Assembly (NCBI GenBank): GCA_002418885.1
Contig: DIEZ01000019.1
Span: forward strand, 1-33,696
Reading direction: 5' to 3'
From: Syntrophaceae bacterium UBA5761
GTDB lineage: Bacteria; Desulfobacterota; Syntrophia; Syntrophales; UBA4778
DNA: 33,696 nt
Shown here: piece after piece, positions 1-9,041 of the stretch
How the letters are laid out: each line of letters begins with the position of its first letter
How positions within the stretch are numbered: position 1 is the first letter of the stretch
Notes under the pieces: model-generated
Seen by the model: only the letters and a program-made list of their open reading frames with translations
Database searches by the model: none
What the model was told of the DNA's origin: nothing
Made by a program: the position numbers and the translations under genes

Positions 1-1821
1 GGCGCCGACGCCGTGGGCTGCAACTGCTCCACCGGCCCCGAGGACATGATGCGGTTCATCGCCGCCATGAAACCCCACGCGACCGTCCCCCTCGCGGCAA
101 AGCCGAACGCCGGGATACCGGTAGTCAAAGAAGGGGAAACCGTCTTTCCGATGGATGCGACCGAGTTCGGAGCATTCGGAAAGGAGCTTGCCTCCTCCGG
201 CGCCGCCCTGATCGGCGGCTGCTGCGGGACGACGCCCAACCACATCCGTTCCCTGAAGAAGAACTTGAGGAACAAGAAACCCGTCCTGCCGGCGAAAAGA
301 TCGATCGCCGCACTCACCTCGCCGAGGAAGACGGTCTTTCTCGACCGGGGAGGCGCCCTGAAGGTCATCGGCGAGCGGATAAACCCCACGGGGAAAAAGG
401 CCCTGCGGGAGGCCCTGCGGGAGGAATTCACGGAAGGCAGGTTCACCCTGGTCCGTCAGATGGCCCGCGACCAGGAGAGGGAAGGCGCGGACCTCCTCGA
501 CGTCAATGTCGGCGTTCCCGGCATCGACGAGGTAAAGGCCATGACGGGCGCCGTCGACGTGCTCGCGGTCGCCACTGCCCTGCCCCTTGTGATCGACTCG
601 CCGAAGGTCGAGACGATAGAAGCCGCACTGAGGAGATACCCGGGCCGGGCGTTGCTCAATTCAATCTCCGGCGAAGAAGAAAAACTCGACAGATTGCTTT
701 CGGCGGCCGCCAGATACGGCGCCATGTTCATCCTCCTGCCCGTCGCAAAGGGGGAGGTCCCCCGGACGGCGGCGAGGCGCAAGGAGGTCATCCGGGAGGT
801 CTTCAAGATGGCGCGGGCGCGGGGGTTCACGAAGGAAGACCTGGTCGTCGACGGGCTTGTCATGACCGTCGCGGCGGACCCCCGGGCGGCGCTGGAAACG
901 CTGGAAACCGTCGAATGGTGTTACCGCAGGTTCGGCGCGAGGACGGTCCTCGGCCTCTCTAACGTCTCCTTCGGGATGCCCGGGAGGATGTGGATAAACG
1001 CCGCCTTCCTCGCCATGGCTGCCGGGAAGGGACTGACCCTCGCCATCGCCAACCCCGGCCAGGCCGAGCTCATGAACATAAAGGCCGCCTCCGACCTCCT
1101 CACCCAGAAGGACGGGGACGCGGCGGCCTTCATCGCCCGTTTCGGCGATCAGGCCGCGAACGCCGGGAAGCGAGAGACCCCTGAAACGACGACACCGGAG
1201 GAAAAAGTATACCAGGCCATCCTGGAGGGTAACCGGGAGGAAATCGGAAGGTCGATCGCCGCCGCCCTAACCGCAGGGACGTCACCCCTCGGCCTCGTTG
1301 AGGACGTGATGATACCGGCGATCACCGAGGTAGGGGAAAGGTTCGACAGGCGGGAGTACTTCCTACCCCAGCTCATCGCGAGCGCGGAGGCGATGAAGGA
1401 GGGCATGGATTACCTCGAGCCCCACCTCAAAGAAGGCCGTGCAGCCGACGACAGAAAGACCGTCATCCTCGCGACGGTCGAGGGGGACATCCACGACATC
1501 GGGAAGAACATCGTCGCCCTGATGATGAAAAACCACGGCTACAGGGTCGTCGACCTGGGGAAAGACGTGCCCGCAGGAAAGATCATCGAGGCAGCGAAGG
1601 CCCACAGAGGGGCGGTCGTGGGGTTGTCCGCCCTCATGACGACGACCATGGTCCGCATGAAGGAAGTGATGGAGCTGGCCGCCAAGGAGTGTCACGACTG
1701 TCGATTTCTGCTCGGCGGCGCGGTCGTGACGAAGGCCTACGCCCAATCCCTGGGCGCCGAATACGCCAGAGACGGCGTAGAGGCGGTCAGAAAACTTGAG
1801 GAGATCTTCAGTAAGACATGA
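1..1821 (+). CDS. Cobalamin-dependent methionine synthase-like protein, 5' truncated by window edge
   Basis: The reading frame is open from base 1, so the N-terminus lies outside the window. Visible order: the end of a homocysteine S-methyltransferase domain, with zinc-ligand patterns GCNC near the start and GGCCG at about 217-231; a pterin-binding (methyltetrahydrofolate) domain starting near VIGERINPTG at about 363; then a B12 cap and a Rossmann B12-binding domain with DIHDIGKN, whose His codon at 1492-1494 would be the lower cobalt ligand. By family knowledge such a protein transfers methyl from methyl-THF through cobalamin to homocysteine, giving methionine in the cytoplasm. The protein ends right after the B12 domain, so the C-terminal AdoMet-dependent reactivation domain of classical MetH is absent. 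Its stop overlaps the pyrE start (ATGA, 1818-1821), which suggests co-transcription. An alternative is a corrinoid methyltransferase with a different methyl donor or acceptor. Confidence 0.88.
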   Translation, partial: GADAVGCNCSTGPEDMMRFIAAMKPHATVPLAAKPNAGIPVVKEGETVFPMDATEFGAFGKELASSGAALIGGCCGTTPNHIRSLKKNLRNKKPVLPAKRSIAALTSPRKTVFLDRGGALKVIGERINPTGKKALREALREEFTEGRFTLVRQMARDQEREGADLLDVNVGVPGIDEVKAMTGAVDVLAVATALPLVIDSPKVETIEAALRRYPGRALLNSISGEEEKLDRLLSAAARYGAMFILLPVAKGEVPRTAARRKEVIREVFKMARARGFTKEDLVVDGLVMTVAADPRAALETLETVEWCYRRFGARTVLGLSNVSFGMPGRMWINAAFLAMAAGKGLTLAIANPGQAELMNIKAASDLLTQKDGDAAAFIARFGDQAANAGKRETPETTTPEEKVYQAILEGNREEIGRSIAAALTAGTSPLGLVEDVMIPAITEVGERFDRREYFLPQLIASAEAMKEGMDYLEPHLKEGRAADDRKTVILATVEGDIHDIGKNIVALMMKNHGYRVVDLGKDVPAGKIIEAAKAHRGAVVGLSALMTTTMVRMKEVMELAAKECHDCRFLLGGAVVTKAYAQSLGAEYARDGVEAVRKLEEIFSKT

Positions 1822-2414
1822 CGAACAGAGACCTCGAAAAAATGAAGGACAGGCTCGTCGACCTCATCCTCGAGCGGTCTTTCCGGTACAACGAGGACAA
1901 CCCTTTCACGCTGTCCTCGGGGAGAAAAAGCCCTTACTACTTCGATTGCAAACCTACGACACTCGACCCGGAAGGGATGTACCTCATCGGCAACCTCGTC
2001 TTCGACATCCTGAAGGACACGGACGTGAAGGCGGCAGGGGGGTTGACCCTCGGCGCCGACCCGATAGCCAACGCCCTCGCCCTGATTTCCTTCGAAAAAG
2101 GTCGCCCTATCCGGTCGTTCATCGTCCGGAAGGACGCCAAGTCGCACGGAACCCGGAGCAAGGTCGAAGGGAACGTGAAGCCCGGCGATAAAGTCGCCGT
2201 CATCGACGACGTGGTGACTACCGGGGCCTCCACCATCACGGCAATCGAAAGCGCCCGGGAGGCAGGGCTGACCGTAGAGCTCGCCGTCGTCCTCATCGAC
2301 CGGGAAGAAGGCGGCAAGGAGCTGATCGAACGTCACGTCAGTCCTGTCGTCCCCATCCTCACCCGGACGGAGATCATGGCCCGTTACAAAGAAAAAACGG
2401 CAGGGAAGTCTTGA
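1818..2414 (+). CDS. pyrE: Orotate phosphoribosyltransferase
   Basis: This 198-residue protein has the type I phosphoribosyltransferase fold. The PRPP-binding motif VAVIDDVVTTGAS is clear near residues 129-141, and the N-terminal half carries the family patterns FTLSSGRKSPYY and GLTLGADPIA. The reaction joins orotate and PRPP to give OMP in pyrimidine synthesis, in the cytoplasm. The length fits the bacterial family. The ATG overlaps the stop of the upstream methionine-synthase-like gene by 4 bp (ATGA), which points to translational coupling. The next gene starts 9 bp after the stop. No attenuator or PyrR-type leader can be seen, because the upstream region is coding. Confidence 0.94.
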   Translation: MTNRDLEKMKDRLVDLILERSFRYNEDNPFTLSSGRKSPYYFDCKPTTLDPEGMYLIGNLVFDILKDTDVKAAGGLTLGADPIANALALISFEKGRPIRSFIVRKDAKSHGTRSKVEGNVKPGDKVAVIDDVVTTGASTITAIESAREAGLTVELAVVLIDREEGGKELIERHVSPVVPILTRTEIMARYKEKTAGKS

Positions 2415-2423
2415 GAGCCGAAG

Positions 2424-3440
2424 ATGAATCGGCGCCTTTCCCGGACAAAGAAAACTGCGACTATCGTGCTTGCGCTCGTCGGCATAGGGACGATGGCCTT
2501 CTACACCCTTTGCGACACGGAATGCTCCTATCTCCAGGGCGACGTCCTCGGAATCGACCTCAAGTTGGTAGGGATCCTCTTCATGGCCGTCGTTGCCGTC
2601 CTCGCCGGGGCGGAGAGGGACGATTTTTTGCGGGCGACCCTCGCTGCGGGGTTGGGAGGGGAGGTGTTCCTCCTCTGGTTCCAGTTGAAAGAAGACGTCT
2701 ATTGCCCCTACTGCCTCGCCTTCGCCGCCTGCGTGGTTCTGACCTTTGCGGTCAACTATGAAACTCCCGCCGAAAGGGGGTGGCGGCGTCTGCCCTACCT
2801 CCTCGGAGGCGTCCGGTTTTCACCGGCGTCGAGACATTATCCCCTCATACTATTCGTGCTGGCGGGTTTCGCTTTCCTTGTCTTGACCTTTTCGGGGAGC
2901 ACACTTCCCGCGTACGCGGCCGAGACGGGCCCTTGCGTCTACGGGCGGGGGGAAAAAGAGGTCCGGGTCTACTCGGACTATTTCTGCGCGCCCTGTCGCC
3001 GTGTGGAACCGAAGATAGAGAAGCTGACCGAAGAGATCGCCCGGAACGGAAAGGGACGGGTTCTTCTCATCGATACACCGATGCACCGGGAAACCGTCCT
3101 TTACGCAAGGTATTACATCTACGCAACCGGTGCGGGGGGAGAAACCCTTGAATCCGCCAATCAGGTCCGGCGCGCGCTATTCGAGGCGGCGGAAAAGGGA
3201 TTGAAAACGGAAAGCGAGTTGAGGAATTTTCTCAAGGCGAGAAAGATAAAAGTCGTGCAGCGGGACACCGCCCCGTTCTTCCGAAAGTACAACGACTACA
3301 TCAAGGAAGACGGCGTCCGGTCCACTCCCACCGTCGTGATCGCCGGGAGGGCGGGCAAAAAGCATTACAGCGGCGAGGAAGACGTCCTCAGGGCGTTGGA
3401 AGAAACAAGGCTTGGCGACAGCGACAGCGGCGCCGAATGA
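2424..3440 (+). CDS. VKOR-family disulfide oxidoreductase fused to a thioredoxin/DsbA-like domain
   Basis: The 338-residue protein has several hydrophobic segments in its first 110 residues, a further one at about 139-160, and then a soluble domain. The membrane part has VKOR hallmarks: a loop Cys pair (Cys30 and Cys34, followed by SYLQGDVLGI) and a CPYC redox motif at 94-97. The soluble part begins near residue 171 and has the thioredoxin-like motif CAPC at 188-191 in the context YSDYFCAPC. By family knowledge the VKOR domain reoxidises the thioredoxin partner and passes electrons to quinone, a DsbA/DsbB system in one chain; the soluble domain is expected to face the periplasm. It follows pyrE by 9 bp and is probably in that operon, with no evident functional link. 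It converges on mnmG. Confidence 0.85.
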   Translation: MNRRLSRTKKTATIVLALVGIGTMAFYTLCDTECSYLQGDVLGIDLKLVGILFMAVVAVLAGAERDDFLRATLAAGLGGEVFLLWFQLKEDVYCPYCLAFAACVVLTFAVNYETPAERGWRRLPYLLGGVRFSPASRHYPLILFVLAGFAFLVLTFSGSTLPAYAAETGPCVYGRGEKEVRVYSDYFCAPCRRVEPKIEKLTEEIARNGKGRVLLIDTPMHRETVLYARYYIYATGAGGETLESANQVRRALFEAAEKGLKTESELRNFLKARKIKVVQRDTAPFFRKYNDYIKEDGVRSTPTVVIAGRAGKKHYSGEEDVLRALEETRLGDSDSGAE

Positions 3441-3500
3441 CCCCGGACGGAAAAGAGCCGAGGGACGTACATCGACGCGGTTTACCAGCAACCTGTTCAG

Positions 3501-5387
3501 TCAAGATGCTTTTCCTTGCCGGTGCCGTTTGAGAAAAACCATGAGAACGGAAAGGGCGGCGGGCGTCATGCCTTCGATACGCGAGGCCTGCCCCAGGGAA
3601 AGGGGGCGTATCTCGTCGAGCTTCTGCTTCAGCTCGTTGGAAAGCCCCGGTATCCCGCGGTAGTCGAAATCCCCCGGTATCTCCAGTCTTTCGAGGTGTT
3701 TGAACTTCCTCACCTCCGCCTCCTGGCGTCTGATGTAGCCGTCGTACTTGCACCGGACCTCAACCTGTCTTTTCACGTCCGCGGGAAGGTCGGACGTGAC
3801 ACCCTCGATCGCCTCGACATCGGCATAGGACACCTCGGGCCTCTTCAGTATCCGGCTTAGCGTGGCGGATTCGTCGATGGGAACCGAGCCGGCCTTTTCG
3901 AGGATGCGGTTCGCTTCCGGCGTAGACCTCACCCTCTTCTGCTCCAGCCGTCTCGTCTCCAGCTCGATGCGTCTTTCCTTCTCCTCGACCATTTCCAAGG
4001 CATCTCTATCCTGGAGGCCGAGCTCGAACCCCTTCTCGACGAGGCGAAAGGCGGCGTTGTCCTCTCTCAACAGAAGCCGGTATTCGGCGCGGGATGTGAA
4101 CATCCGGTAAGGTTCGCGGGTCCCCCTCGTGACGAGGTCGTCGACCATGACGCCCATGTAGGCCTCGGAACGGTCGAGGATGAAGGGCCTCCGCTTCTGA
4201 ACCTTGAGGGCCGCGTTCACACCCGCCCAGAGTCCCTGAGCCGCCGCCTCCTCGTAACCGGAAGTCCCGTTTATCTGCCCCGCGAAGAACAGGCCGTCGA
4301 CCGACTTCGTTTCCAGCGTCGGTTTCAACTGGGTGGGGTAGACAAAATCGTACTCGATGGCGTAGGCAGGCCGCATGACCCGGGCCTCTTCGAGGCCGGG
4401 AACGGACCGCACGAGGTCGATCTGTACCTCGTAGGGCAAGGAATTGCCCGTTCCGCTCACGTAGATCTCCTCGGTGTCGAGCCCCTCCGGTTCGAGGATT
4501 ATTTGGTGATGTTCCCTGTCGGGAAACTTCATCATCTTGTCCTCCAAGGACGGGCAATAGCGTGCCGACACCCCTTGGATAGTCCCGTTGTATAGGGGAG
4601 AGAGATGGATGTTCCGCCGGATTATCTCCCGCGTCCGCTCACCGGTACGCCCGATGTAGCAGGGAATCTGGGCGATTTCCCTCTTTTCCGCGAAGAGGGA
4701 GAAGGGGTTGGGCTCTTCGTCTCCCCGCAGCTCATCAAAACGGGAAAAGTCGATGGTGTCCCGGCGGACACGGGCGGGCGTTCCCGTTTTCATCCTCCCC
4801 ATCCTGAACCCGAGGTTCCTCAGGCTATCGGCCAGGCCATCGGCCGGAAACTCCCCGGCCCTCCCCGATGGGATATGCTTCCTCCCGATATGGATCAGTC
4901 CGTGGAGGAAGGTCCCCGTCGTCAGGACAACCGTTTCTGCGAAGAACTCCGCGCCGATGTGATCCCGGACCCCTACAACCCTTCCGCTCTCGGCAAGAAT
5001 TTCCTCGACGAGAGTCTGCTTCAGGTCGATGAGGGGTTGACGCTCGACCACGCCCTTCATGAGTATCCGGTAACGGGCCTTGTCGTTCTGCGTGCGGGTG
5101 CTCCGGACAGCCGGGCCTTTCCGGGTGTTCAGGGTCCGGTATTGAAGGGCCGTGAGGTCCGCCGCCTTCCCCATCTCGCCCCCCAGGGCGTCCACTTCCT
5201 TCACCAGGTGTCCCTTTCCCACGCCGCCGATCGAAGGCGAGCAGGGCATATGCGCCACGGTGTCGAGATTGATCGAAAAGAGCAGCGTCCGGCACCCCAT
5301 CCGGGCCGCCGCGAGGGCGGCCTCGCAGCCCGCATGGCCGGCACCGACGACGATCACGTCATACTGAGAAGATAATCCAGGGCTCAC
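3501..5387 (-). CDS. mnmG: tRNA uridine-5-carboxymethylaminomethyl(34) synthesis enzyme MnmG (GidA)
   Basis: The 628-residue protein starts with an FAD-binding Rossmann motif, GAGHAGCEAA, and carries MnmG signatures such as CSPSIGGVGKGHLVKE, RTLNTRKGPAV and the FAGQINGTSGYEEAAAQG block. With MnmE it forms the cmnm5 group on wobble U34 of certain tRNAs, using methylene-THF, FAD and NADH. The length matches the family (about 620-630). The start is a GTG at 5385-5387; a stop lies in frame a few codons upstream, and no other start precedes the FAD motif. The ribosome site is weak. No mnmE or rsmG is adjacent, so the gene stands alone between two plus-strand units. Confidence 0.95.
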   Translation of the reverse strand: MSPGLSSQYDVIVVGAGHAGCEAALAAARMGCRTLLFSINLDTVAHMPCSPSIGGVGKGHLVKEVDALGGEMGKAADLTALQYRTLNTRKGPAVRSTRTQNDKARYRILMKGVVERQPLIDLKQTLVEEILAESGRVVGVRDHIGAEFFAETVVLTTGTFLHGLIHIGRKHIPSGRAGEFPADGLADSLRNLGFRMGRMKTGTPARVRRDTIDFSRFDELRGDEEPNPFSLFAEKREIAQIPCYIGRTGERTREIIRRNIHLSPLYNGTIQGVSARYCPSLEDKMMKFPDREHHQIILEPEGLDTEEIYVSGTGNSLPYEVQIDLVRSVPGLEEARVMRPAYAIEYDFVYPTQLKPTLETKSVDGLFFAGQINGTSGYEEAAAQGLWAGVNAALKVQKRRPFILDRSEAYMGVMVDDLVTRGTREPYRMFTSRAEYRLLLREDNAAFRLVEKGFELGLQDRDALEMVEEKERRIELETRRLEQKRVRSTPEANRILEKAGSVPIDESATLSRILKRPEVSYADVEAIEGVTSDLPADVKRQVEVRCKYDGYIRRQEAEVRKFKHLERLEIPGDFDYRGIPGLSNELKQKLDEIRPLSLGQASRIEGMTPAALSVLMVFLKRHRQGKAS

Positions 5388-5483
5388 GGTCCAAAAAAGT
5401 CCGCGGACCCCTCCCGAAGGTCATCTCCGGCGTAGAGGTCCCGGCGTCAAGGTGTTTGATTCCTCCCAAATCGAACTTCCTGG

Positions 5484-5512
5484 TTGACAATTCCAAGGGA
5501 TGAAGCCAGAAT
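5484..5512 (+). promoter_or_regulatory. Candidate sigma70-type promoter for the radical SAM gene
   Basis: TTGACA (5484-5489) is a perfect -35 match. After a 17-base spacer comes CAGAAT (5507-5512), which matches the -10 consensus at 4 of 6 positions. The site sits in the divergent gap between mnmG and the radical SAM gene, about 25-50 bases before the possible starts. Read by eye only. Confidence 0.4.
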
Positions 5513-5560
5513 GAAATCGTTCGATAGCGAGGTTTTTTGATTATATATCCACGAAGATTC

Positions 5561-6487
5561 ATGTCAAGTTTGCCATACAACGACCTCGCCGGCGCCATGA
5601 GAGAGCGTTTCGGCTGCCGCGTCCAGAAGGTCATCCTGGACGCCGGTTTCACCTGCCCCAACCGCGACGGAAAGGTCGGCACCGGCGGGTGTATATACTG
5701 CAACGCCCGCGGTTCCGGGACCGGTGCCTTCTCGTCCCTCTCGGTCAGGGAACAGCTCGAAAAGGGAAAGGTCGCCCTGAGAAAGAGGTACAAGGCGGAG
5801 AAATTCATCGCCTACTTCCAGTCCTTCTCGAACACCTACGGGCCCGTGGAGACGATCCGCCTCCGTTACGAGGAGGCCCTTGGTGTCCCGGAAGTCGTCG
5901 GCCTCGCCGTCGGCACGAGGCCGGACTGCGTCGGCGAGGAAGCGTTGAACCTCCTCGCCGAGCTGAACCGGCGCACCTTTGTCTCCGTCGAGTATGGCCT
6001 TCAGTCCGTCCATGACCGCACCCTCGAACTCATCAACAGGGGCCATACCTTCTCGGTCTTCCAAGAGGCCGTCGACAGGACCCGCCTAAGAGGGATCGAC
6101 GTCTGCGTCCATGTCATCCTCGGACTCCCCGGCGAGGGAAGGCAAGAGATGCTTGAGACGGCCGCGGCCCTCGCCGGGATGGACATCCAGGCAGTCAAGA
6201 TTCACCTCCTATACGTCGTAAAGGGTACGGCCCTCCACAGACTTTACGAATCCGGGGCCTATAGCTGTCTGGACCGCGAGGCATACGCGGGAATCGTCGC
6301 CGAGTTCCTTTCACTCCTGCCGCCTTCCGTGGTCATCCATCGCCTGACCGGCGACCCCCACCCGGCAGAACTGGTCGCGCCGCAGTGGGCCCTGGAGAAA
6401 CAAACGAACCTTCGGGCCATCCGCGAGGCCATGGAAGAGAGGAATACGTGGCAGGGGAAAAACTGGAAGCCGGGCATATCCCTTTAG
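5561..6487 (+). CDS. TIGR01212-type (YhcC-like) radical SAM protein
   Basis: The 308-residue protein has an iron-sulfur Cys cluster in an unusual spacing (C-x11-C-x2-C: CPNRDGKVGTGGCIYC), as in the TIGR01212/YhcC radical SAM family. Further family blocks are YFQSFSNTYGP, GTRPDCV, VEYGLQSVHDRTL and HVILGLPGE. The family binds a 4Fe-4S cluster and AdoMet; its substrate is not established to my knowledge, so I give no specific function. I chose the ATG at 5561, which gives the usual SLPYNDLAGAMRERFG N-terminus. A TTG at 5537, with GAGG four bases upstream, would add eight residues. It is the first gene of a plus-strand run with ybaK, the GAF gene and gap. Confidence 0.85.
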   Translation: MSSLPYNDLAGAMRERFGCRVQKVILDAGFTCPNRDGKVGTGGCIYCNARGSGTGAFSSLSVREQLEKGKVALRKRYKAEKFIAYFQSFSNTYGPVETIRLRYEEALGVPEVVGLAVGTRPDCVGEEALNLLAELNRRTFVSVEYGLQSVHDRTLELINRGHTFSVFQEAVDRTRLRGIDVCVHVILGLPGEGRQEMLETAAALAGMDIQAVKIHLLYVVKGTALHRLYESGAYSCLDREAYAGIVAEFLSLLPPSVVIHRLTGDPHPAELVAPQWALEKQTNLRAIREAMEERNTWQGKNWKPGISL

Positions 6488-6510
6488 CCCTTTGCCTTCC
6501 GGCCTTTTTG

Positions 6511-6523
6511 AGGAGTAGAATTG
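6511..6523 (+). promoter_or_regulatory. Ribosome binding site fixing a TTG start for the YbaK gene
   Basis: AGGAG at 6511-6515 is followed by 5 bases and a TTG at 6521-6523. No ATG lies nearby in frame before the conserved N-terminus TPAIRAMKEKG, so TTG is the supported start. Confidence 0.65.
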
Positions 6524-7009
6524 ACCAAAGAGCACTTCCCGGCGACACCGGCGATAAGGGCGATGAAAGAAAAAGGGGTGGCCTTCACGCTCCACCCATA
6601 CAAATACGAGGAGAGGGGAGGCGCCGAGGCGGCGGCCAGGGAACTGAGAGTCGATGAGTACCGGGTCGTGAAGACGATCGTCATGGAGGACGACGAACGA
6701 AAGTCACCCTTCATCGTTATCATGCACGGCAACAGGCATGTCTCGACGAAAAACATGGCAAGGTTTCTGGGCGTCAAGTCGGTGAGCGCCTGCGACCCCA
6801 GGGTCGCGGAAAAACACACCGGCTACGTGGTCGGGGGGACTTCGCCTTTCGGGACGCGCAAACGCCTTCCAGTTTACGTGGAAGCCACGGTCCTCGACCT
6901 CCCGAAAATACTCATCAACGCGGGAAGAAAAGGACTCCTTGCGGAAATGGCGCCGTCGGAATTGCTGCGGGTACTCGACGCCCGACCCGTCACAGTGGCC
7001 GTGCGGTGA
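6521..7009 (+). CDS. ybaK: Cys-tRNA(Pro)/aminoacyl-tRNA deacylase, YbaK family
   Basis: The 162-residue protein matches the YbaK/EbsC editing domain in length and layout: an N-terminal TPAIRAMKEKGV helix, the strand YRVVKTIVME with the conserved Lys, KNMARFLG, and the loop GYVVGGTSPFG typical of YbaK. The family hydrolyses mischarged tRNA, classically Cys-tRNA(Pro), in the cytoplasm. The start is TTG, supported by an AGGAG site. It lies 33 bp after the radical SAM gene and 38 bp before the GAF gene. The exact misacylated tRNA cannot be told from sequence; a related ProX-like specificity is possible but less likely given the GGTSPFG loop. Confidence 0.88.
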   Translation: MTKEHFPATPAIRAMKEKGVAFTLHPYKYEERGGAEAAARELRVDEYRVVKTIVMEDDERKSPFIVIMHGNRHVSTKNMARFLGVKSVSACDPRVAEKHTGYVVGGTSPFGTRKRLPVYVEATVLDLPKILINAGRKGLLAEMAPSELLRVLDARPVTVAVR

Positions 7010-7047
7010 GCCGATCGTTGTAGAATACCAAAAACAGGAGGGGCAAA

Positions 7048-7611
7048 ATGCCCGGAAAAGAGATGGATTACTTTACCGCGCTCTACGATGTAGCAAAGGT
7101 GATAAACGCATCCCTGGAGCCGACCCGCGTCTTGGAGGAGATCGTCCGCAGCGTTGTGGAGGCCATGAAGGTCAAGGCCGGCTCACTGCGGATACTCGAC
7201 GAGCGGAAAAAAAGGTTGATCCTGGGGGCATACCACGGCCTTTCGAGCGATTACGTCCACAAAGGACCCGTCCTCGTCGAGGAAAGCGGCATAGACCGGG
7301 AAGCGCTCAAGGGGAAGGTCATCCGGATCGAAGACGCCCAGACGGACCCGCGATTCCAGTATAATGACATGGCCCGTGCGGAAGGCATCCGGTCCGTCCT
7401 GGTCGTTCCTCTCGTCTTGGGAACCACGGCAATCGGGGTCTTGCGGGTTTACACGGACGACGTCAGAAGGTTCAAAAAGAAGGAGATTCGCTTCATGGAG
7501 GCGGCGGCCAACCTAAGCGCCATCGCCCTGGAAAACGCCAGGATGCATCAGCATCTCAGACGGGAACGCGACCTGATGGCGGAGTTGAAGTACCGTCTGG
7601 ACGACAACTGA
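7048..7611 (+). CDS. Stand-alone GAF-domain protein
   Basis: A 187-residue protein that is almost entirely one GAF domain (about residues 8-165). It has a typical helix start (DYFTALYDVAKVINASL), the core strands KAGSLRILDERKKRLILGAYHGLS, the conserved SVLVVPLVLGTTAIGVLRVY block, and a C-terminal amphipathic helix that may form a coiled coil. No kinase, GGDEF, HD-GYP or DNA-binding domain is attached. GAF domains bind small ligands or mediate dimerisation; the ligand here is unknown. AGGAGG at about 7037-7042 supports the ATG. It sits 60 bp upstream of gap on the same strand. It could be a partner of a separate signalling protein. Confidence 0.75.
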   Translation: MPGKEMDYFTALYDVAKVINASLEPTRVLEEIVRSVVEAMKVKAGSLRILDERKKRLILGAYHGLSSDYVHKGPVLVEESGIDREALKGKVIRIEDAQTDPRFQYNDMARAEGIRSVLVVPLVLGTTAIGVLRVYTDDVRRFKKKEIRFMEAAANLSAIALENARMHQHLRRERDLMAELKYRLDDN

Positions 7612-7644
7612 GCAGCCTGATTCAGGCCGGCAATGACTGATTGA

Positions 7645-8688
<1,044 letters not shown>

Positions 8689-8704
8689 GCGGAGTCTTCC
8701 GGGG

Positions 8705-8986
8705 TCATTCCCTAACCCTTCTCAATTCGATGGCGACGAGATTGGTTTTGTCCATGCACTCGAGGTTCACGACGTCCGGGTCGCCCCACTCGGCCGGGAA
8801 TCCTCCGCCGAATTGAAGCATCAGGACATAGGGAAAGACGTCGTGGTAAAGAAAACCGCACAACCCGCCGGTTTGGTGGGCGCTCAGCTCAATTCGGTCG
8901 CCGGCCTTGTGTCCGGCATTGCATTCCCCCTTGACGCCCTTTATCGTCCCGACGACCCGATACCCCAGTCTTTTTTTCTCTTCCAT
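8705..8986 (-). CDS. TIGR04076-type small protein
   Basis: I place the start at the ATG (cat at 8984-8986), giving 93 residues. GGGAGG lies 6 bases upstream on the minus strand, and this start removes a non-conserved N-terminal extension that would overlap the nitroreductase gene. The sequence has the pattern I associate with TIGR04076 proteins: VVGTIKGVKGECNAGHKAGDRI, GLCGFLYHDVFPYVLMLQFGG, and a late Cys. Function is unknown. The conserved Cys residues and His could bind metal, but that is inference. It lies 55 bp after the nitroreductase gene in the same direction, so co-transcription is likely. Confidence 0.7.
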   Translation of the reverse strand: MEEKKRLGYRVVGTIKGVKGECNAGHKAGDRIELSAHQTGGLCGFLYHDVFPYVLMLQFGGGFPAEWGDPDVVNLECMDKTNLVAIELRRVRE

Positions 8987-9041
8987 ATCCGGCCTCCCGA
9001 TAAAGTCCTGCAAAGCCCACTCAACCTTCCCGCGAAACGGA

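Noticed and set aside
7615..7627. Small inverted repeat GCCTG-ATT-CAGGC between the GAF gene and gap
   Set aside because: Short stem and no T-run; not a supported terminator, and gap follows closely on the same strand.
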